Below are positions 20,501 through 25,105 of a stretch of 25,105 nucleotides of DNA, one piece after another (position 1 is the first letter of the stretch; every line of letters begins with the position of its first letter). Source of the stretch: Lingula anatina. Lineage: Eukaryota > Brachiopoda > Lingulata > Lingulida > Lingulidae. Made by a program: the position numbers and the translations under genes. The notes under the pieces were generated by a model. That model ran no database searches and was not told where the DNA came from. It saw only the letters and a list, made by a program, of their open reading frames with translations. Location: assembly GCF_001039355.2 (NCBI RefSeq), contig NW_019775529.1:165733-190837 (forward strand), read 5' to 3'.

Positions 20501-23500
20501 AGGGACTTAAATCAGATTACAGTTATTATACTCTATAAGTTCAGTTAAGGTGAATAAGTTATTTTACTTTCCAAATAAAGGTTTTGTTAGTAATGCTTGA
20601 AATGTTGATTAAAAGGTTTTGAAAGTTTGTTAGTTTTATGTCAGAAAGTACATTGTTGTGAATGTCTGAAAGTGAGGCATTAACAGTTTTTAAGTAGTCA
20701 CTGTTATAAAATGGCCATTTAAGTTTGAACTAATTTGGACCGACATTTAGTTTAAGGGCACTCAGCAATAACTCTTTTGAGAATTTATCTTTGGCAAAGT
20801 ATCATTTATTTTGCTTGGCCAAGAAAGTTTATTTTCTGTGATTTTTAATATAGCTAGAGAGATGCTGATTTTCAATAAGTCTCCACAAATCATTCAATCT
20901 TTCAGTTAAAGCTCCAAGATGCTTGCTTGGCTTGTACGACCTTTGGCCAATATTTTAACATGCAGCATGGGTATTTAATATCAGGTATGCCAGATGAAAC
21001 TTTCAGAATACTGTATACTTGGGTCAAATTATTTAGTAAATACATGTCCACTTATGTCCATCACTTCAAGGTGTGCCTTCATCAGAACCACAGAATTTGC
21101 CACCAGGTGCCGCCAGTTTACCGTCAAACCCAGACCTACATCAAGATGAGAAGCCTCCCTTACCAGCTGGAGACTACAGTAGCAGAGGAGCATCAAATTA
21201 TCCTGACAAACTAGCCAAACACACAGGGGATTCTGGAAGATCATCTCCAAAGCGAAGTAGTCCCCCACCACCATATTACTCGCCTGCTGTAAGTGGAGTT
21301 AAAAAATAGTTCAGCACATTGGGAGGAGAGGGGGTCATCAAAATTAATTTTTGTGTGTGATTTTGTTTATATGTGTGAGTTATTGCCTTTGCCTGACTAA
21401 AACACAATTTTTTAAATTTCACTTATGGCAAAAAAATAACAAATTAAAAGCCAAGAAACAGGTTTGTAGATGTTAACTTTTTTTAATGATGAAAGAGAAA
21501 TTACTCAAATTTTTAGGAAAATAAATTTCTTGCTATATAAAGGTCTTACACATATACCTTTATTTGGGAAATTTTCTCAGGAGTTGAGTATGTGGAAACT
21601 AATGGAATACACATCCACAATTATTTTCATTTTTATGTACAGACACAGATGTGTCTGTACATATTGCCATCACCTTCGTCTGTCGTCGCTGTCGCCATTG
21701 CCGGCGCCGGCGCCGTGCACTTTCCTTGTAAACACGATAAGTGGAGGACAGTTTTACTTTTTGGCTTTATATTTACAGAGCTGATGAATATTCATAAAAC
21801 GCAGGTCAAGTTCGAAAATCTGCATGATCGGGCCATTATTGTAGAAGTTATGCTGTTTTTTCACTTTTCAGCATATATGCAACACTGTAAACACATTTTA
21901 AGGAATTGAATGCTTAAATGCTTAATATCTCCCAAAATGAAGGAATTGTGGGAAAAATTACTATAAATGTGTCAACAAAAGTCATGTGTGGAGATTTCAA
22001 AATTTTCTAACAATGGGAATTCTTTGCCAAAAAATCTTTATTTGTGCTGATTTTCAGAAGCTACATGAACCTAACCTATAATATTATGGTCAGGTGTTAC
22101 ACTTAGGGTCGTCTTTTATCTTCGTGAGTTTGGGGTCAATTGGTACATTATCATGGGAGGAGCAGCCATTAGATACCAAAACTGAAAACACTCTAATTCT
22201 GGAACTGTAAATGCTAGAGACCTCTTGTTTGTTGTATTTTGTAGAGGTTGTCAAGCGAAATACTGGAAGTGTTGTCTGTTTTTTTTTTTTCCATATGGTT
22301 TAAGAGTTGCACTATATCGAAAATGCAAGTCATTATTCAGTGGTAAAAATAAACTGTGAAATACTCCAACATTAGCAGAGATATGCCCATAGTTATAGTT
22401 GAATTTACTGTAGGAAGTCATATACTGGCAATCTAACTGTGACCTTGAATTTGACCCTTTGACCTACTTTTTACCATGAACTGCACTTTTCAATTTTTTT
22501 TACCCTTATATCCACATAAATGGCAGAGATATTCCCACAGTCACTATTGAATTTGAATGGAAAGTCTTATATCAGCAATAATACTGTGACCTTGAATTTT
22601 TGCTTTGACCTACTTTTCACCATGAACTGAACTTTGTTAATTCTTTTTCGTAAGAAGAATTTCGTTGGTCTTAACTGAGATCCGGTTGCGTTATATCCAC
22701 ATAAATGGCAGAGATATTCCCACAGTCACTATTGAATTTGAATGGAAAGTATTATATCAGCAATAATACTGTGACCTTGAATTTTTGCTTTGACCTACTT
22801 TTCACCATGAACTGAACTTTGTTAATTTTCCTACCTTTATTTCTCCAAAACTGGCAGAGATATGATAGGCAGAGATATGCCCAGTTGCTATCGAACTTCA
22901 GTAGGAAGGTATATATTGGCATTCATAATGTGAACTTGAATTTTCCCTTTAACAGATATGAGATTTTTCCGTGGAAAAACGGAATTCTGCGTTTTTTAAT
23001 TCAATTCTTGAGTCTCAATGTTAGGTTTTGGGTCCCATGATAAATGTTCAGATTTTTTTTGAAACCTAGATTTCCTTTAACCTACTTCTCCCCATAAAAT
23101 ATCACCACCACATTCATCCAATCCTACTTATTCACAATTAAGAATTGGTTCCCATACCTACATCGATCCATCTGGATCGAACTATCTCCCTGGGGGTTCC
23201 CGCTAAATTGCTATGAGCTCAAGAGGCTTAAATGTCTGTCATGCCTACTGAATCAGCTAGGGGTAAAGATAATTACCCCTAACAGTTTTACTAGACGTGA
23301 CAGGCATTTAAGCCGGTTAGTTTAATAGCAATTTAGTGAGACTCCCCAGGGAGATAGATCGAACCAAATATCTGTGGGAATGGCCCCTAACACACACACA
23401 CACATCCACACCTTCCTTTAAAATTAAATATGCTTACTCATGCTGGTGGTACAACGCCAAGAGGCAGTATTGCCTCTCAGATCCTCTAGTTATTACAAGT

Positions 23501-24653
23501 TTATGTTTGATGTAAAAAAGTTATTTTTTATGCTTGTTGAAGGGTCCATTTGGCTATGGTTCATCAGGGTCACAGCCTGCCCAGCCCCCTGGACCATGTA
23601 AGTAGTTTGCCTTCTTTTTTACTTTTCTGTATTTCTACTTTCATAAAAGGGTATTAGGTCACTTTCTAAACTTCTTCATGTTTATGGAATTGGGGACATT
23701 ATTACTGAGCTAAGGCCCAGTCACACTGACAAGAGGATGAATTGAGGATACAAATTTTCTCGGGATTGGGCCTTCATTGTCATTCGCAACAGAATTGACC
23801 AAAAGTGACAAATTTCCACAATGTATGCTGATAAGAACAGTATGGAATACGAATATTTCAATAATGTATTGTATATGTATATCATGAATAAAAGCGGATG
23901 CCATTGCAGACATTTGCAAATCAGATGCAAATCAGATGCAACAGAATCCTGACAAATCCATAATATTCGTAATATATTATTTTGGAACGTGATATGGACA
24001 TGGAAGGGATGCTCTATATACAGTTTGCATACTCAATACATGCTCTCTTAGTCTGCTAGTAAGCCGCAATTTACCCTTGAGTTGCGGATAAGAGCGGAAA
24101 ACAGCGCATGTATTGCTTTTGTATTGTGGATGTTTTGCGGATGTATTGCGCTTGTCATCCCCAACCAAAATTTTGGGCAGCTCAGAAATCTTGTTAACGG
24201 AAAAAAATGCCTCTGTGGATAATTATGGATGTGTGCAGATGCTGGCCGAATGATACATGCATGTATGATGATACAAGCATGTATCAAGAATATTGCAGAT
24301 GTTTTGCGAATATCAACCAATTTTGTGTGCAATTCATGCAAAATTCCTTGCCAGTGGGACAGGGCCTTTAATGAAATGTAGTTTGTGTCAGTACATTTTT
24401 TTCCACATTATTGCTTTTGCCCACATCAATTTTGACATAATCAAGATGTGATATACTTTTATTTCCAGATTCACGGGGAGAAGTTCCTGTTCTTCCTTCA
24501 CAGCCTCCTGTGGGCTCAGTTCCCAGTCTCCCTTCAGTGCCCCCTGCTGGTTCGTTACCTGTTCTCCCATCAGTTCCCACTGACCAAGATGGAGATGATG
24601 TAGACTTTGATGACTTAACAAAACGATTTGAGGATTTGAAGAAAAAAACATAG
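14477..24653 (+). CDS. IST1: IST1 homologue, ESCRT-III-associated regulator of VPS4
   Basis: Ten coding exons (14477-14567, 14758-14834, 15289-15392, 16452-16539, 19168-19251, 19790-19903, 20181-20370, 21071-21288, 23543-23597, 24469-24653) join in frame to 401 residues plus TAG. In the known family, IST1 is a cytosolic ESCRT-III-like protein that binds CHMP1 and recruits VPS4, LIP5 and spastin in cytokinesis, endosomal sorting and tubule scission. Residues 1 to about 185 form the helical core, with landmarks NLRLCIQRLK, KARKEIADYI, RIRVEHIVREDY, EILEMFCDLLLARFGLI, IIWAAPR and APPKIL. Then come LLDLGF (195-200), a Gly run (210-217), a Pro-rich linker with PPPY (315-318), three MIM2-like repeats (346-381) and the MIM1-like end DDLTKRFEDLKKKT (388-401). 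The human protein is about 364 residues; the extra length is in the linker. The start is chosen as the first ATG in the exon and begins at the usual N-terminus. Confidence 0.97.
14758..14834 (+). CDS. IST1: IST1 coding exon 2
   Basis: Residues 31-56, including KARKEIADYISAGKEDRARI. Acceptor TTCTTAG, donor GTAAGT, phase 0 out. Confidence 0.95.
14841..15020. repeat. Imperfect TG-rich tract in IST1 intron 3
   Basis: Degenerate (TG)n sequence interrupted by a G-rich run, directly after a coding exon. It gives long frames on both strands that are repeat artefacts. Confidence 0.75.
15289..15392 (+). CDS. IST1: IST1 coding exon 3
   Basis: Residues 57-90 plus two bases of codon 91. Encodes VEHIVREDYM and the highly conserved EILEMFCDLLLARFGLI. 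Acceptor TCTTGTAG, donor GTATGT. Confidence 0.95.
15726..16180. mobile_element. Foldback element in IST1 intron 4
   Basis: An arm at 15726-15811 and an arm at 16096-16180 are close reverse complements. Both hold CATGGCCACCCTGAGCTTCAG and CTACACTGTAGCATACCC. The spacer is about 284 bp. This fits a non-autonomous inverted-repeat (MITE-like) element. Target-site duplication not resolved. Confidence 0.7.
16196..16222. repeat. (AAAT)n microsatellite
   Basis: ATAA units directly beside the right end of the foldback element. Confidence 0.85.
16452..16539 (+). CDS. IST1: IST1 coding exon 4
   Basis: Completes residue 91 and runs to 120, including LDPGLEECIASIIWAAPR, which matches the family IWAAPR block. 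Acceptor TTTAATGCCAG, donor GTGAGA, phase 0. Confidence 0.94.
18198..18439 (-). CDS. Possible small spliced ORF inside the intron-5 element (antisense to IST1)
   Basis: Exon a (18439-18414, MTMDDRHV plus two bases) ends at donor GTGAGA. Exon b (18297 downwards) starts after TATTTTGTAG and stays in frame for 33 codons (KKGTNCRQLAPDTS, WHHRIDRIINSRGAC) to TAA at 18200-18198, giving 41 residues. A strong donor (GTAAGT from 18187) follows, and a good acceptor precedes 17847, as for a third non-coding exon. A minus-strand AATAAA lies near 17411. Family unknown; it could be a non-coding antisense transcript. Confidence 0.25.
18349..18412. repeat. Short tandem duplication, TAATCAACTT/TTTACTTCACTT unit
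   Basis: Two imperfect copies of a pyrimidine-rich segment of about 30 bp inside the intron-5 element. Confidence 0.6.
18842..19167. other. Right part of IST1 intron 5
   Basis: AT-rich unique sequence ending in a pyrimidine tract and TTTTCCAG. Nothing else seen. Confidence 0.5.
19168..19251 (+). CDS. IST1: IST1 coding exon 5
   Basis: Residues 121-148, including VAQQLTAKYGKEYAIMC. Acceptor TTTTCCAG. The donor is an unusual GTTTGA. Phase 0. Confidence 0.93.
19685..19742. repeat. Hairpin in IST1 intron 6
   Basis: AAGATGTCACA pairs with TGTGACATCTT. The loop contains the palindrome GGCCAAGTTGGCC. Probably a remnant inverted repeat. Confidence 0.5.
19790..19903 (+). CDS. IST1: IST1 coding exon 6
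   Basis: Residues 149-186, including APPKILIENYMLEIAKAY and NVPFEPDP, the end of the ESCRT-III-like core. Acceptor ATATTCCAG, donor GTAATG, phase 0. Confidence 0.94.
19998..20046 (+). CDS. IST1: Candidate alternative IST1 exon (49 bp)
   Basis: Has an acceptor (TTTTCAAACAG) and a donor (GTAATC) and stays open in phase 0, reading RHPEASLQSRNNSFNA. At 49 bases it breaks the frame if joined to the main acceptor at 20181, but restores it with the AG at 20183-20184. Skipping it gives a protein closer to the human spacing between PDP and LLDLGF, so it is probably absent from the main transcript. Confidence 0.25.
20181..20370 (+). CDS. IST1: IST1 coding exon 7 (Gly-rich linker)
   Basis: Residues 187-249 plus one base. 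Encodes GEIPAVSDLLDLGF, an eight-Gly run from an alternating GGT/GGG tract (20250-20273), and Pro/Gln-rich sequence. Acceptor TGTTTTACAG, donor GTAGGG. Confidence 0.92.
20371..21070. other. IST1 intron 8
   Basis: 700 bp, AT-rich, no repeat or gene recognised. Confidence 0.6.
21071..21288 (+). CDS. IST1: IST1 coding exon 8 (Pro-rich linker with PPPY)
   Basis: Residues 250-322, low-complexity and hydrophilic, ending SSPPPPYYSPA. PPPY (315-318) fits the PPxY consensus bound by WW domains of NEDD4-type ligases. Acceptor CACTTCAAG, donor GTAAGT, phase 0. Confidence 0.92.
21637..21660. repeat. 11-bp perfect palindrome with 2-base loop
   Basis: GTACAGACACA and TGTGTCTGTAC around GA. It is followed by a GC-rich patch with GGCGCCGGCGCC at about 21701-21715, unlike the rest of intron 9. 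Confidence 0.7.
21800..21905 (+). repeat. Dispersed repeat copy in IST1 intron 9
   Basis: CAGGTCAAGTTCGAAAATC, GATCGGGCCATT, AGAAGTTATGCTG and GCATATATGCAACACTG match the units at 11040-11345. The best preserved copy in the window. Confidence 0.65.
22375..22962 (+). repeat. Tandem array of four diverged repeat units in IST1 intron 9
   Basis: Each unit holds GGCAGAGATAT, CCCACAGTCACTATTGAATT (or variants), GTGACCTTGAATTT and TTTGACCTAC. The two middle units (22506-22642 and 22691-22827, offset 185) differ at about one base; the outer ones are diverged. Non-coding. Confidence 0.75.
23142..23390. mobile_element. Palindromic foldback MITE in IST1 intron 9
   Basis: Nearly the whole of about 250 bp is one imperfect palindrome centred near 23268. 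The left arm has TATCTCCCTGGGGGTTCC, GCTAAATTGCTAT and GGCTTAAATGTCTGTCA; the right arm has their complements. The centre is AGGGGTAAAGATAATTACCC. Its terminal sequences match the 2.3-kb element at 16560-18841, so both belong to one family. Confidence 0.75.
23543..23597 (+). CDS. IST1: IST1 coding exon 9 (short linker exon)
   Basis: Residues 323-340, GPFGYGSSGSQPAQPPGP, plus one base. Acceptor TTGTTGAAG, donor GTAAGT. Phase agrees on both sides. Confidence 0.88.
23713..24368. mobile_element. Terminal-inverted-repeat element in IST1 intron 10
   Basis: The left end GGCCCAGTCACACTGACAAG and the reverse complement of the right end (GGCCCTGTCCCACTGGCAAG) match at 16 of 20 positions. About 656 bp with no transposase, hence non-autonomous. 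Flanking TA dinucleotides may be a target duplication, but this is unclear. Confidence 0.65.
24469..24653 (+). CDS. IST1: IST1 last coding exon (MIM2-like repeats and MIM1-like end)
   Basis: Residues 341-401 and TAG at 24651-24653. Three 36-bp units (24483-24590) encode VPVLPSQPPVGS, VPSLPSVPPAGS and LPVLPSVPTDQD, followed by an acidic stretch and DDLTKRFEDLKKKT. Acceptor TTTTATTTCCAG. Confidence 0.96.
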
Positions 24654-24910
24654 ATGACAGAAATTTTGTTGATTGTTCATGTTCACATTATGATAAGGGC
24701 AGTGATATGTATGCACTAGTCATTTTTAACCAACTGAGATTGGTGCAATTTCCTTTTGAACAGAATAGACTTAGCAACTGAGACTTGGCAACACACAAAA
24801 GCTCTGAACACTTTCTCAAAAGTAAAATTATCCATATTGACAAAAGAGAATGATGGCAAGATTGCTAGCTATAGAAAAAAAAGATGAATAAAATTTACCA
24901 GCCAGTTATT
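24654..24910 (+). other. IST1: IST1 3' UTR
   Basis: Non-coding, AT-rich sequence from the stop codon to just past the poly(A) signal at 24887. The end is estimated from the usual 10-30 base spacing. Confidence 0.6.
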
Positions 24911-24926
24911 TTTTTTCTATAGCTAG
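24865..24926. repeat. Perfect 18-bp inverted repeat around the poly(A) signal
   Basis: CTAGCTATAGAAAAAAAA (24865-24882) is the exact reverse complement of 24909-24926, with a 26-base loop holding AATAAA. It could fold in the pre-mRNA, or be a tiny foldback element. Confidence 0.8.
24887..24892 (+). promoter_or_regulatory. IST1: Poly(A) signal AATAAA of IST1
   Basis: Canonical hexamer 234 bases after the stop codon. It lies in the loop of a perfect 18-bp inverted repeat. Confidence 0.7.
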
Positions 24927-24959
24927 AGACAAGAGAAACTCTATTTGTATATTTAAAAC

Positions 24960-25105
24960 ATAAATAACTAGAAAAGCACTCAGAGAGCGCAGACCTCTGC
25001 CAAGGCAGCAAGGTCTCCATTCAATGCTGTTTCACCCCTAAATTTTCGATATTTTTGATTATTGTACCACCAGCGTTAGCGCTGGCGGTACACATGGTTT
25101 CGGTC
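24960..25105. repeat. Unidentified repeat with strong hairpin, cut by the window end
   Basis: After GCACTCAGAGAGCGCAGACC, a 13-bp stem (25064-25076 with 25079/25080-25091, one mismatch) forms from TGTACCACCAGCG and CGCTGGCGGTACA around TTAG. The GC-rich hairpin in AT-rich DNA suggests a mobile-element subterminal structure. Confidence 0.45.

Overview
This window looks like AT-rich genomic DNA from a multicellular animal, most likely a marine invertebrate. Genes are split by GT-AG introns, spacers are long, microsatellites are common, and many short inverted-repeat and dispersed repeats are present. The sequence alone does not settle the phylum. There is no sign of bacterial operons, rRNA, tRNA or CRISPR.

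Left part (1-4081): a small THAP-domain gene on the minus strand. Exon 1 (1569-1204) encodes the whole C2CH zinc-binding THAP domain. A proline/serine-rich exon 2 (963-777) follows in frame, and a tentative short last exon lies at 627-578. A 1,605-bp stretch holding exon 1, most of intron 1 and the start of exon 2 appears twice (871-2475 and 2477-4081). The copies differ at one base seen by eye (978 versus 2584) and a single N separates them. This looks more like two unmerged contig ends than a real gene duplication, so the region probably holds one THAP gene.

Middle (4082-13600): about 9.5 kb with no convincing intact gene. It holds a frameshifted coding remnant of unknown family on the minus strand (9145-8938), an inverted pair of SINE/LINE-tail-like repeats (9900-9960 and 11476-11556), three diverged units of a dispersed repeat (11040-11345), and microsatellites.

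Right part (about 13600-24930): a complete plus-strand IST1 gene, an ESCRT-III-like regulator of VPS4. It has a likely non-coding first exon and ten coding exons joining in frame into a 401-residue protein. It has the usual N-terminal helical ESCRT-III core, a low-complexity Gly/Pro linker, a PPPY motif, three tandem copies of a MIM2-like motif, and the C-terminal MIM1-like motif. Its introns hold several non-autonomous DNA elements: a foldback repeat in intron 4, a 2.3-kb terminal-inverted-repeat element in intron 5 that contains a possible antisense spliced transcript, a 250-bp palindromic relative in intron 9, and another terminal-inverted-repeat element in intron 10. The poly(A) signal sits in the loop of a perfect 18-bp inverted repeat. 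The window ends inside another unidentified repeat with a strong hairpin (24960-25105).

The two genes are not obviously related in function. IST1 acts in membrane remodelling; THAP proteins bind DNA. No wholly new system stands out. The most unusual points are the MIM2-like triplication, the alternative splicing geometry around 19998-20370, the transposon-nested antisense ORF, and the probable assembly duplication.
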